Part shown: positions 1-7,441 of the stretch, piece after piece
Numbering within the stretch: the stretch's first letter is position 1
Layout of the letters: the number at the start of each line of letters is the position of its first letter
DNA from: Candidatus Arcticimaribacter sp.
GTDB lineage: Bacteria > Bacteroidota > Bacteroidia > Flavobacteriales > Flavobacteriaceae
Length of the DNA: 12,014 nucleotides
Direction: 5' to 3'
NCBI GenBank assembly: GCA_011526275.1
Contig: WTJP01000018.1
Location: 1 to 12,014 of the forward strand
The notes under the pieces: generated by a model
The model's input: only the letters and a program-made list of their open reading frames with translations
Databases searched by the model: none
What the model was told of the DNA's origin: nothing
Made by a program: the position numbers and the translations under genes

Positions 1-996
1 GTTTTACTGGAACAGGCAGGCACCGAACGCCTTACCTTATCGTTCTACCAATATGCGCACATCGGCAATCCACAACTTTTTCGCGATCATTTGTTCTTGG
101 CTTGGGACAAGCTCGAGGTATTGGGACGTATTTATGTCGCACACGAAGGAATCAACGGACAACTTTCGGTTCCAGCGCCCAACTTTGACGCTTTTAAAGC
201 GCATTTAGACAGCATTGATTTCTTAAAAGACATTCGTTTAAACATCGCGGTGGAGCAGGATATGAAGTCCTTTTTAAAATTGACCGTGAAAGTGCGAAAC
301 AAAATCGTCGCCGACGGTTTAGAAGACGACAGTTTTGACGTCACCCAAAAAGGAAAGCACGTGAATGCCCAGGAATTCAATGCGCTTTTGGCAGACCCGA
401 ATACCATTTGCGTGGACATGCGCAATCACTATGAAAGTGAAATAGGTCACTTTAAAGGTGCCGTGACCCCCGATGTGGATACTTTTCGGGAGTCCTTACC
501 CATTATAGAAGAAGATTTAGCCGAGCATAAAAGCGATAAAAACTTGCTGATGTATTGCACCGGGGGGATTCGCTGTGAAAAGGCATCGGCCTATTTTAAG
601 CACAAAGGTTTTGAAAACGTATTCCAATTGGAAGGCGGTATCATTGAGTACACCCGACAGGTAAAAGCAGAGGGCTTAGAGAACCAATTTGTGGGGAAGA
701 ATTTTGTTTTCGACGAACGCCGAGGAGAGCGCATTAGCGAAGACATTATTTCACAGTGCCACCAGTGTGGAGCCCCCTGCGACACCCATGTCAACTGCGC
801 CAACGAGGCTTGTCACTTGCTGTTTATTCAGTGTGAAGCCTGTCAAGAGAAAATGGAAACCACCTGTTCTACGCATTGTCACGAGATCATTCAATTGCCC
901 ATTGAAGAGCAAAAAGCGCTGCGCAAGGGCACCCACAATAGCAACAAAATATTTAAGAAAGGACGATCGGAGGTCTTAAAATTTAAGGCGCATTAA
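1..996 (+). CDS. trhO: tRNA uridine(34) hydroxylase TrhO (rhodanese family), 5'-partial
   Basis: TrhO (YceA family) makes 5-hydroxyuridine at the wobble position of tRNAs in an oxygen-dependent reaction, in the cytoplasm. The frame is open from base 1 and shows family sequence before the first possible start, including FYQYAHIGNP, so the true start lies upstream; I estimate about 15 residues are missing. Of the 331 residues present, about 1-95 form the N-terminal domain (GRIYVAHEGINGQLSV). Residues about 110-215 are a rhodanese domain whose active-site loop is YCTGGIRCEKA, with the catalytic Cys at codon 556-558 (residue 186 here). Residues 253-293 hold nine cysteines in CxxC-like spacing, as in the family's C-terminal region, and may bind zinc. 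The TTG at 91 is not the start, because the homology continues through it. The gene ends 70 bases before the ricT-like gene and is probably transcribed separately from it. The family call is secure. Confidence 0.95.
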   Translation, partial: VLLEQAGTERLTLSFYQYAHIGNPQLFRDHLFLAWDKLEVLGRIYVAHEGINGQLSVPAPNFDAFKAHLDSIDFLKDIRLNIAVEQDMKSFLKLTVKVRNKIVADGLEDDSFDVTQKGKHVNAQEFNALLADPNTICVDMRNHYESEIGHFKGAVTPDVDTFRESLPIIEEDLAEHKSDKNLLMYCTGGIRCEKASAYFKHKGFENVFQLEGGIIEYTRQVKAEGLENQFVGKNFVFDERRGERISEDIISQCHQCGAPCDTHVNCANEACHLLFIQCEACQEKMETTCSTHCHEIIQLPIEEQKALRKGTHNSNKIFKKGRSEVLKFKAH

Positions 997-1002
997 CCTT
1001 TC

Positions 1003-1039
1003 TTTGGGAGGGCGGTTTTAACAAAACCCCCTATCTTTA
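1003..1039 (+). promoter_or_regulatory. Putative Bacteroidota-type promoter for ricT-gldH-mrcA
   Basis: TATCTTTA at 1032-1039 matches seven of eight positions of the Bacteroidota -7 element TAnnTTTG. TTTG at 1003-1006 could be the -33 element, but the 25-base spacer is longer than usual. Transcription would begin about 20 bases before the ATG at 1067. This is motif inspection only. Confidence 0.4.
1010..1032 (+). terminator. Possible weak terminator hairpin after trhO
   Basis: GGTTTT (1014-1019) and AAAACC (1023-1028) pair around a 3-base loop. Two or three further pairs follow beyond one C/C mismatch. The downstream sequence is only moderately T-rich (atctttacttttc), and the hairpin overlaps the putative ricT promoter, so it may instead be a coincidence of the promoter region. 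Confidence 0.3.
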
Positions 1040-1066
1040 CTTTTCAACCAAAAAACACCTCACTAT

Positions 1067-2314
1067 ATGGCTTGTGCTTCATGTACTTCTGCAGACGGAA
1101 CCCCACGGGGCTGCAAAAGCAATGGCACTTGCGGCACCGACAGCTGCAATAAACTCACCGTTTTCGACTGGCTGGCCAACATGCAGTTGCCCAGTGGCGA
1201 GGAAGCCTTTGATGTGGTTGAGGTTCGCTTTAAAAACAGCCGAAAAGAGTATTTCCGCAACGAGGATAAACTTCCCCTAAAGATTGGCGATTTGGTCGCC
1301 ACCCAAGCCAAGTCGGGTCACGACATTGGTCAGGTTACTTTGACGGGGGAATTGGTGCGTTTTCAGCTGAAAAAAAAGAAGATCAAAGAGAATAGCGATG
1401 CGATTTTAAAGATCTATCGCATGGCAACCCAAAACGACATTGACAAATGGCAAGCGGCACGCGATCGCGAGGCCGAAGTGCAAAAACGCGCCCGCGAAAT
1501 GGCTATTTTCTTGCGCTTAGAAATGAAAATCTCCGACGTGGAATTCCAAGGAGATGGTTCTAAAGCCACCTTCTACTACACGGCCGAAAACCGTGTGGAT
1601 TTCCGTCAGCTCATCAAAGACATGGCCCAGGCATTTTCTATCCGTATCGAGATGCGGCAGGTGGGCTTGCGTCAAGAAGCTTCCCGTTTAGGGGGCGTGG
1701 GCTCTTGTGGTCGGGAACTGTGTTGCTCTACTTGGTTAACCGATTTTCGAACGGTATCTACCGCTGCAGCCCGCTACCAACAGTTGTCGCTCAACCCACA
1801 AAAACTGGCCGGCCAATGCGGAAAGTTAAAATGCTGCCTCAATTTTGAGCTCGACGCCTACCGTAAAGCACTCAAACGCTTTCCGAAAACCGAAACCAAG
1901 CTCCTCACCGAAAAAGGAATTGCCATTTGCCAAAAAGTAGACATATTTAAAGGCTATTTGTGGTACGCCTACAAAGGAGAGTGGACCAATTGGCATTTGT
2001 TGACCCACGACCAAGCCAACGAAATCATTCGAAAAAATAAGGCCGATGAACCCGTTTCAAGTCTGGAAGACTTCGCCCTTGATTTACCGGTAAAAACAGA
2101 AGAAAAAGTCTTTGAAAATGTGGTGGGTCAAGACAGTTTAAATCGTTTTGATCGCCCGAAACGCAAACGCAATAACCGTAAAAAAGGCGGAAAACCACAA
2201 GCAAAAAAAGAAGGCGAAGTGGCGGTAGCGGAAAAGAAAAGTCCGTCAAAAAACCGCAACCGCAACCGTAATCGCAATCGTAACCGCAACGGGAAACCCA
2301 AAGGAAATGAATAG
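1067..2314 (+). CDS. ricT: PSP1 domain protein, RicT/YaaT-like
   Basis: The 415-residue protein carries a PSP1/RicT core at about residues 40-290. The family cysteine pattern is clear: C214, C219 and C220 in CGRELCCSTWL, then C251, C256 and C257 in CGKLKCCLNFE. In Bacillus subtilis, RicT joins RicA and RicF in an Fe-S complex that affects RNA processing; whether those partners exist here cannot be seen, so the role is open. Two additions stand out. Five cysteines sit in the first 27 residues (C3, C6, C16, C22, C27). The tail is very basic and ends in an alternating Asn-Arg tract at residues 396-408, which would suit nucleic acid or ribosome contact. The ATG at 1067 includes the cysteine-rich N-terminus and lies just after a promoter-like element. 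The stop overlaps gldH by 8 bases, so the two are likely cotranscribed. The family is sure; function in this phylum is inferred. Confidence 0.9.
   Translation: MACASCTSADGTPRGCKSNGTCGTDSCNKLTVFDWLANMQLPSGEEAFDVVEVRFKNSRKEYFRNEDKLPLKIGDLVATQAKSGHDIGQVTLTGELVRFQLKKKKIKENSDAILKIYRMATQNDIDKWQAARDREAEVQKRAREMAIFLRLEMKISDVEFQGDGSKATFYYTAENRVDFRQLIKDMAQAFSIRIEMRQVGLRQEASRLGGVGSCGRELCCSTWLTDFRTVSTAAARYQQLSLNPQKLAGQCGKLKCCLNFELDAYRKALKRFPKTETKLLTEKGIAICQKVDIFKGYLWYAYKGEWTNWHLLTHDQANEIIRKNKADEPVSSLEDFALDLPVKTEEKVFENVVGQDSLNRFDRPKRKRNNRKKGGKPQAKKEGEVAVAEKKSPSKNRNRNRNRNRNRNGKPKGNE
2252..2290 (+). repeat. Hexameric AACCGY repeat coding for (Asn-Arg)n
   Basis: Six and a half copies of a 6-base unit, AAY-CGY, encode 13 alternating Asn and Arg residues at the end of the ricT-like protein. 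Third positions vary between C and T, so the repeat is not perfect DNA. That suggests it is an older tract retained at protein level rather than a fresh slippage product. Confidence 0.85.
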
Positions 2315-2789
2315 AGCTTTACCCTTTTTGGGCTTTGTTTTATTGGCGTTAAGTAGCTGCTCATCAGAAGCGCTTTTTCGTGCAGACCAAAACACCCCAA
2401 ACGGCTGGGGATTAGACGATACCGTTTCCTTTCAGGTGGATCAAGCCCTGGGGGAGTCCAGCAATTTCTACCTCCATTTGCGCAACAACCAAGACTATCC
2501 CTTCTCGAATATCTTTTTGGTGGTCAATGTAAAAGCACAAGACTCCATCATCGAGAGCGACACCCTAGAATATGCCATGGCCAAGCCCAATGGAGAGTGG
2601 TTAGGCAGCGGTTTTTCCTCGGTAAAAGAAAGTAAATTGTGGTGGAAAGAACAGTGGTCCACTGCGGCTGAACCCCCTTACACTGTAGAAATTGCCCAGG
2701 CCAATCGCACCAATGGGCGGGAACAAGGGGAAGCAATATTGCCCGGCATAGTATCAGTAGGATTATCCATAACTTCAGCGGAAAATTGA
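2307..2789 (+). CDS. gldH: Gliding motility lipoprotein GldH
   Basis: GldH is a lipoprotein first defined in Flavobacterium gliding and is among the Gld proteins needed for a working type IX secretion system. The 160-residue product starts with a lipoprotein signal (MNRALPFLGFVLLALSSC) with lipobox L15-S16-S17-C18, so the mature protein is anchored by C18. The mature part of about 140 residues begins SSEALFRADQNTPNGWGLDD and continues with beta-rich sequence, in line with GldH length and composition. The ATG lies 8 bases inside ricT, and its TGA stop shares one base with the mrcA ATG, so the three genes look translationally coupled. Placement between a PSP1 gene and a class A PBP matches the order I recall from many Flavobacteriia and supports the call. 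The sequence itself has few hard motifs beyond the lipobox. Confidence 0.87.
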   Translation: MNRALPFLGFVLLALSSCSSEALFRADQNTPNGWGLDDTVSFQVDQALGESSNFYLHLRNNQDYPFSNIFLVVNVKAQDSIIESDTLEYAMAKPNGEWLGSGFSSVKESKLWWKEQWSTAAEPPYTVEIAQANRTNGREQGEAILPGIVSVGLSITSAEN

Positions 2790-5116
2790 TGGCGAAGAAA
2801 AAACAAAAAAAGAAGCAAGCAACTCCAGATTTTAAAGGCCCTATTAAACTTTTTTGGGGACTATTTCTTGCTGGTGTATTGATAGTTGCAGCGATTTTTG
2901 GAAGCGCTGCTTTAGGACTGTTTGGCCCTATGCCTCCTTTGCAGCAATTGGAGAATCCCAAGACGAATTTAGCCACCCAAATCATCTCTTCCGACGGGGA
3001 AATCTTGGGAAAATTCTTTTACAACGACAACCGTACTCCCATTGGTTTTGACGAATTGCCCGAGCATTTGGTGCAGGCGCTCGTTGCGACTGAAGATGAG
3101 CGTTTTTATGCTCATTCTGGGATTGATTTCCGCGGTACATTTCGCGCGATTGCCTTTTTAGGGAAGCGTGGCGGGGCGAGTACCATTACACAACAATTGG
3201 CACGCCAACTCTTTGTGGGAGTGCGTTCGCGCAATAAGGCACAGGCGATTACCCAAAAAATCAAAGAATGGGTATTGGCGGTAATGTTGGAACGCCGCTA
3301 CACCAAGCAGGAGATCATCGCCATGTATTTAAACATCTACGATTTCGGTTATCAGGCTGATGGAATTCAATCGGCGGCAAAAATATACTTCAATAAAACC
3401 CCCATGACCTTGTCGAAAGAAGAGTCAGCCACCTTGGTGGGGATGTTGAAAAACTCTTCTCTATTCAACCCAAAGCGTCGTCCTGAAATGACCCGCGACC
3501 GCCGCAATGTGGTCTTTCAGCAGATGTATCGCAATGATTTTATCACCAAAGAAGAGCGGGATTCCCTCCAGCAATTGCCTTTGACGTTAGAATTTACCCC
3601 CGACTCTCACCGGGAAGGCTTGGCGACCTATTTCCGCACTTACGTAAAGCAATACATGCAAAAATGGGTGAAAGACAACCCTAAAGCCGACGGGGAGCGT
3701 TATGATATTTACCGCGATGGTTTACGCATTTACACCACCATTGATTCTCGTTTGCAAGCCCTAGGCGAGCAGGCCATGGAGCAGCACATGAAAAAGCTGC
3801 AAGACGAGTTTTTTAAGCAGAATACACCCACTTTAAATCCCACCGCACCCTTTTTGGAATTGCGTGAAGGGGAAATTGACACCTTGCTAGAACGCAGTGC
3901 GCGACGTTCGGAACGCTGGCGTGCGCTTCGTGCCTCTGGGAAAGACGAAGAAAGCATTTGGGCGACCTTTAAGGAACCTACCCCCATGACGGTGTTCAGC
4001 TGGAAAGGCGATATCGATACCGTGATGACCCCTTTGGATTCCATGCGCTATTACAAGCATTATTTGCGTGGGGCAATGATGTCGATGGATCCTGTAAATG
4101 GCCATGTAAAAACCTGGGTGGGCGGATTTAACTACAAGCATTTCCAGTACGACCAAGTGCGTCAAGGGCGTCGTCAAATTGGCTCGACCTTTAAGCCGTT
4201 TTTGTATGCGACAGCCATCGACCAATTGCGTCTTTCGCCCTGCGATATTTTACCCGACGCCTTGTTCTGCATAGAACCCATGAAATTTGGAAACGTGGAG
4301 GCGTGGTGCCCGAAAAATTCGGGAGATAAATACGGACAAATGCGGACCTTGAAAAACGCTTTGGCGAATTCGGTCAACACCGTTTCCGCTCGTTTGATGG
4401 ACAAAGTAGGTCCCACCCCCGTGGTGAACTTGGCCAAGAAAATGGGAATTACTTCATATTTACCCCGTGTTCCTTCCATCGCTTTGGGAACGCCCGACAT
4501 TAGTTTGTTTGAAATGGTTGGTGCCTACAGTACCTTTGCCAACAAGGGGATCTACGTAAAACCCATCACCATTACTCGCATTGAAGACAAAAATGGGACG
4601 GTGCTCTTTGAAGTTGCACCCGAAACACGGGATGTGATCAGCGAAGAGTCGGCCTATGTGACTTTAAATTTATTGAAAGGGGTTACCGAAGGTGGTTCTG
4701 GACAACGCCTGCGTCACAATGTCGCCAAAGACAACTATGCTTACCAAGCCGTAGTAACGGGCTACCCATATGAATTTACCAACCCCATTGCTGGGAAAAC
4801 GGGAACAACCCAAAACCATTCCGACGGTTGGTTTATGGGGATGGTGCCCAACCTAGTGACTGGTGTTTGGGTGGGCGGAGAAGACCGCGCCGTGCACTTC
4901 GACAACATTGCTTATGGGCAGGGGGCCAGTATGGCACTTCCCATTTGGGCTCTCTTTATGAAAGCGGCCTATGAAAACCCCGACTTGGGGATTTCTCTGG
5001 AAGATTTCGAAGCTCCGGAAGTGGTGGGAATTCCAATTGATTGCGCTCCGATTGATCCCAATGCGCTCAACCCATTGGAGGAAAAAGAAGAAGATTTAGA
5101 CGAGTTGGGCTTTTAG
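2789..5116 (+). CDS. mrcA: Bifunctional penicillin-binding protein 1A (transglycosylase/transpeptidase)
   Basis: A class A PBP of 775 residues that polymerises glycan strands and crosslinks peptides in the periplasm. A short Lys-rich cytoplasmic tail (MAKKKQKKK) precedes one membrane helix at about 21-45. The GT51 domain covers about 70-240, with catalytic E102 in EDERFYAHSG and the motifs GASTITQQLARQLF and RRYTKQEIIAMYLN. The transpeptidase domain covers about 420-720, with nucleophile S466 and K469 (STFK), S528-V-N530, and K670-T-G672. All catalytic motifs are intact. The tail is acidic (LEEKEEDLDELGF). I chose the ATG at 2789, in the TGATG junction with gldH; an in-frame TTG one codon earlier is less likely. 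The 3' end overlaps queD on the other strand by 4 bases. Position after gldH hints that envelope assembly and T9SS components are expressed together. Confidence 0.97.
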   Translation: MAKKKQKKKQATPDFKGPIKLFWGLFLAGVLIVAAIFGSAALGLFGPMPPLQQLENPKTNLATQIISSDGEILGKFFYNDNRTPIGFDELPEHLVQALVATEDERFYAHSGIDFRGTFRAIAFLGKRGGASTITQQLARQLFVGVRSRNKAQAITQKIKEWVLAVMLERRYTKQEIIAMYLNIYDFGYQADGIQSAAKIYFNKTPMTLSKEESATLVGMLKNSSLFNPKRRPEMTRDRRNVVFQQMYRNDFITKEERDSLQQLPLTLEFTPDSHREGLATYFRTYVKQYMQKWVKDNPKADGERYDIYRDGLRIYTTIDSRLQALGEQAMEQHMKKLQDEFFKQNTPTLNPTAPFLELREGEIDTLLERSARRSERWRALRASGKDEESIWATFKEPTPMTVFSWKGDIDTVMTPLDSMRYYKHYLRGAMMSMDPVNGHVKTWVGGFNYKHFQYDQVRQGRRQIGSTFKPFLYATAIDQLRLSPCDILPDALFCIEPMKFGNVEAWCPKNSGDKYGQMRTLKNALANSVNTVSARLMDKVGPTPVVNLAKKMGITSYLPRVPSIALGTPDISLFEMVGAYSTFANKGIYVKPITITRIEDKNGTVLFEVAPETRDVISEESAYVTLNLLKGVTEGGSGQRLRHNVAKDNYAYQAVVTGYPYEFTNPIAGKTGTTQNHSDGWFMGMVPNLVTGVWVGGEDRAVHFDNIAYGQGASMALPIWALFMKAAYENPDLGISLEDFEAPEVVGIPIDCAPIDPNALNPLEEKEEDLDELGF

Positions 5117-5568
5117 TCTTGCTCCTCGGCCAACCACTCGGCAAAGGAAGTTTCGGTTTCGCGTAATTTTAACGCTACAAGACGAATATTTTCGGGCAAG
5201 CGCGCTTTGATCTTTTGCGCAAAATCAATGACCATCATCTCACTGGTAGGCTGATAATTCACGAGCAGTACTTTGTGTCCGCGTTGTTTCATTTCTTCCG
5301 CCAATTCTTTGTGGGGGCTATTTCCATTGAGCACGGTAGCGTGATCGAAAGGCAAAACAATCTCCTCTCGAACGATTTTCTTGAGGTCGCTAAAGTCAAT
5401 CACCATCCCGTGTTTTACGTTTGTGGGGTCGTTAATGGGTTGTCCTTTTACGGTAACAGCCAGTTTATAGCTGTGCCCGTGCACGTTTTTACAAAGGCCA
5501 TCGTAGCCATAGAGGGCGTGACCGGTTTCAAAATTGAATTCTTTGGTGATGCGGATAGTGGACGACAT
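5113..5568 (-). CDS. queD: 6-carboxy-5,6,7,8-tetrahydropterin synthase QueD
   Basis: QueD converts dihydroneopterin triphosphate to 6-carboxytetrahydropterin, the second committed step toward preQ0 and queuosine. The 151-residue protein has the expected zinc ligands H17, H30 and H32, with H30 and H32 in the HGHSY motif. The catalytic cysteine is C26, in a CxxxHGH arrangement that fits QueD rather than the eukaryotic-type PTPS. D75-H76 (PFDHATVLN) supply the other catalytic residues. E110 (PTSEMMV) and E137 (LRETETSFAEW) are probably the pterin-anchoring and conserved C-terminal acids. The ATG at 5568 gives the normal family length. It converges on mrcA with a 4-base overlap and is divergent from the stress protein gene. 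No other queuosine gene is in the window. trhO nearby also acts at tRNA position 34, but on different tRNAs, so I would not read this as a cluster. Confidence 0.93.
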   Translation of the reverse strand: MSSTIRITKEFNFETGHALYGYDGLCKNVHGHSYKLAVTVKGQPINDPTNVKHGMVIDFSDLKKIVREEIVLPFDHATVLNGNSPHKELAEEMKQRGHKVLLVNYQPTSEMMVIDFAQKIKARLPENIRLVALKLRETETSFAEWLAEEQD

Positions 5569-5672
5569 GAATAGAACGGCATTGATTCGCCTGCAAGTTC
5601 CGTAATTTTTTGGAAACGATTTGATAATGCAACAAATTTTGGGCGAGCGAATTACAATCTGCGATTCCTTCT

Positions 5673-5680
5673 TACCTTTG
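5673..5680 (+). promoter_or_regulatory. Putative -7 promoter element for usp-lpxR
   Basis: TACCTTTG matches the Bacteroidota -7 consensus TAnnTTTG in full and lies 17 bases before the ATG at 5698. No good TTTG -33 element sits at 19-23 bases upstream; the nearest TTTG, at 5638-5641, is 31 bases away. The site also argues against translation from the GTG at 5680, which would fall inside the promoter. Confidence 0.5.
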
Positions 5681-5697
5681 TGGCAATAATTTGGTTT

Positions 5698-6492
5698 ATG
5701 AAAAATATTCTTGTCCCATTAGGCATTTCCGACAATGCCCAAAACACCTTGGCCTATGCAATTGACTTGGCCGTTACGAGTCAGGCCAAACTCTATGTCA
5801 TGGATACCTTTAATCCCAGCTTCACCAATGCGCATTTGCTCAATGTAAAAGACGCCATGGGAAGCCGCAATCGTCAACGCATCAAAGCGCTGATTCAGCA
5901 AGTGGACAGTAAAGGAGTCACTATTCAAATGGCGAGTTATGAGGGCGATTTCCTCAGCGCAATCGCAGCTCTAGACAAAAAAGTTGCCTTGGATTTAATC
6001 GTAACTGGACCTGTGCCTAATGCCGATGACGAGGCAGTATTTTTAGGGCCAACCGCAGGTCGCGTTGTTAAAAAAACAGATATTCCTGTATTGATCGTCC
6101 CAGAAGGGGCTGCTTTTCAGGCCCCCAAAAAAGCGTTATTTGCTTTTAAGCGCGGAAGAATTAAAGGAGACCGCTCCCTCACCCCTTTGCGCTATTTTCA
6201 AGACCAATTTCAAACTGCCTTGGAATTGTTGTTGGTGAAAGTACCCGATCAAAGCCGAAAGGAGCAACAAATTGACCACGAGATTGTCGAGCTTTCCGAC
6301 CGAATGAGCTCTACCGAAAATGGCACGGTCTATCAAGGGGTACTGGAACATTTTCAATCGGTACAGCCCGATTTGCTCATCGTCTTTGCCCGCAAACGCG
6401 GCTTTTTCGAGAAATTAATCGAGTCGGATGTGGTCTTGAAAAAAGACTTTTTTACCAAAACGCCTTTGTTGGTTTTAAAGAACCGCAAATAA
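5698..6492 (+). CDS. Universal stress protein, two Usp domains
   Basis: The 264-residue cytoplasmic protein has a clear N-terminal Usp domain (about 1-140), opening MKNILVPLGISDNA and closing with TDIPVLIVPEG. A weaker second Usp-like half (about 145-264) ends TPLLVLKNRK. The ATP-binding pattern G-x2-G-x9-G-S/T is kept in spacing only: G104, P107 and G117-P118 stand where G, G and G-S/T are expected. The second half shows no such motif, so nucleotide binding is doubtful. I chose the ATG at 5698 because the earlier GTG at 5680 overlaps a promoter-like element and adds residues outside the domain. Tandem Usp proteins of this size are common in Bacteroidota and usually linked to stress or stationary phase; the specific role is unknown. 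The stop directly abuts the lpxR start (TAAATG). Confidence 0.9.
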   Translation: MKNILVPLGISDNAQNTLAYAIDLAVTSQAKLYVMDTFNPSFTNAHLLNVKDAMGSRNRQRIKALIQQVDSKGVTIQMASYEGDFLSAIAALDKKVALDLIVTGPVPNADDEAVFLGPTAGRVVKKTDIPVLIVPEGAAFQAPKKALFAFKRGRIKGDRSLTPLRYFQDQFQTALELLLVKVPDQSRKEQQIDHEIVELSDRMSSTENGTVYQGVLEHFQSVQPDLLIVFARKRGFFEKLIESDVVLKKDFFTKTPLLVLKNRK

Positions 6493-7395
6493 ATGCGGCG
6501 ATTTCTCTTCCTTTCCGTTGTGTTGTGTGGGCAGCTCTTTTCACTGCATGCCCAAAGCCGTTATTTTAACTTAAACGTTGACAACGACCTCTTTTTTGTC
6601 ACCGACTATTACTATTCCAGTGGAATATTCTTGCAGTATGGGCGCGAATTAAAAACGGAAGCTGAAGAAGACGTGCAACGTCAGTTTCGCCTTTGGGAAT
6701 TGGGGCAGGAGATTTATACCCCCTCGAATCGCTTTGCGACCGACGTGCGTCTTTACGATTACCCCTATGGCGGCTGGACCTATTTAAAGCACAGCCGACA
6801 AAAAGAAATCAGCACAAAAAAGCAGTATGAATTAGGGCTTCAACTAGGCGTTACAGGCGATTGGTCTATAGCCCGTTGGATGCAAAACACCTATCATACT
6901 ACCGTGTTGAATTTACCCGAAAATGCATGGGTAGATCAAATGCCCGAAGCGGTGCACTTGAACTTTTTTGGACAATATTTTACACAAAAGTCTTTAGGGA
7001 AATACCTCTACTTTATGCAGCAATGGTATTCTACTTTGGGTACCCAACGTATGGATGTTGGTGGTCGATTTGGACTGAATATTGGTTCGGGTCACTACTT
7101 TGGTTTGGGGGCGAACACCCTCTACAATCAGTCGCAAGGTGATGCATTTTATGTTGGGGTAAACACCCGCTATGTGGCGCACGATTATATGCTCACCGGA
7201 AGTTTATTCAACGACAAGGCCTCTTTTACAGCAGAAAATGTTCCTTTCCGCTATGAAGTTGAGGTGGGTTTTGCATTACAGAAAGAACGCTGGAAGTTCT
7301 TCTTTATGTATAAAAACCGCTCCCGCGACAATACCCTGCAGCCCGAAGAAGGACATCATTTAATGAACATTACGTTGAGTCGTTTTTTTGATTAA
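6493..7395 (+). CDS. LpxR-family lipid A 3'-O-deacylase homologue (DUF2219)
   Basis: LpxR proteins are outer-membrane beta-barrels that remove the 3'-acyloxyacyl group of lipid A. The 300-residue product has a signal peptide with likely cleavage after A20 (LHA/QS). The family's N-terminal motif appears as D30-N31-D32-LFFVTDYYYSSG, and PYGGWTYLKHS matches the usual loop. The segment LGVTGDWSIARWMQNTYH, followed by AWVDQMP, matches the LpxR G-x-Q-x-x-H...GWxxQ region and gives H135 as the probable catalytic histidine. The rest alternates like barrel strands and ends in a terminal Phe-containing strand (LSRFFD). The start codon touches the usp stop, so cotranslation is likely. Activity on this organism's lipid A is inferred from the family only. 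The family call is fairly sure; the exact substrate is not. Confidence 0.82.
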   Translation: MRRFLFLSVVLCGQLFSLHAQSRYFNLNVDNDLFFVTDYYYSSGIFLQYGRELKTEAEEDVQRQFRLWELGQEIYTPSNRFATDVRLYDYPYGGWTYLKHSRQKEISTKKQYELGLQLGVTGDWSIARWMQNTYHTTVLNLPENAWVDQMPEAVHLNFFGQYFTQKSLGKYLYFMQQWYSTLGTQRMDVGGRFGLNIGSGHYFGLGANTLYNQSQGDAFYVGVNTRYVAHDYMLTGSLFNDKASFTAENVPFRYEVEVGFALQKERWKFFFMYKNRSRDNTLQPEEGHHLMNITLSRFFD

Positions 7396-7418
7396 GTCAA
7401 TTATGCAATGTAATTTTA
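7387..7418 (+). promoter_or_regulatory. Putative promoter for the plug-domain lipoprotein gene
   Basis: TTTG at 7387-7390, a 20-base spacer, and TAATTTTA at 7411-7418 fit the Bacteroidota -33/-7 layout; the -7 element matches seven of eight positions. The start codon follows 23 bases later. The -33 element lies inside the last codons of lpxR. This suggests the lipoprotein can be expressed apart from usp-lpxR. Confidence 0.5.
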
Positions 7419-7441
7419 GGCTGTTAAAGTAATTCACCCTT

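Noticed and set aside
91..93. TTG as the start of the trhO gene
   Set aside because: Clear family sequence is encoded in frame from base 1, so the gene simply begins outside the window.
2786..2788. TTG as the start of mrcA
   Set aside because: An ATG follows immediately and forms the common TGATG junction with the gldH stop.
3887..4225. 112-codon - strand reading frame inside mrcA
   Set aside because: It lies wholly within a well-supported PBP gene and shows no domain or packing with neighbours.
1..5568. trhO and queD as a tRNA position-34 modification cluster
   Set aside because: They are on opposite strands, separated by an unrelated operon, and modify different tRNA sets.
5680..5682. 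GTG as the start of the universal stress protein
   Set aside because: It overlaps a perfect TAnnTTTG element, and the Usp domain begins at the ATG at 5698.
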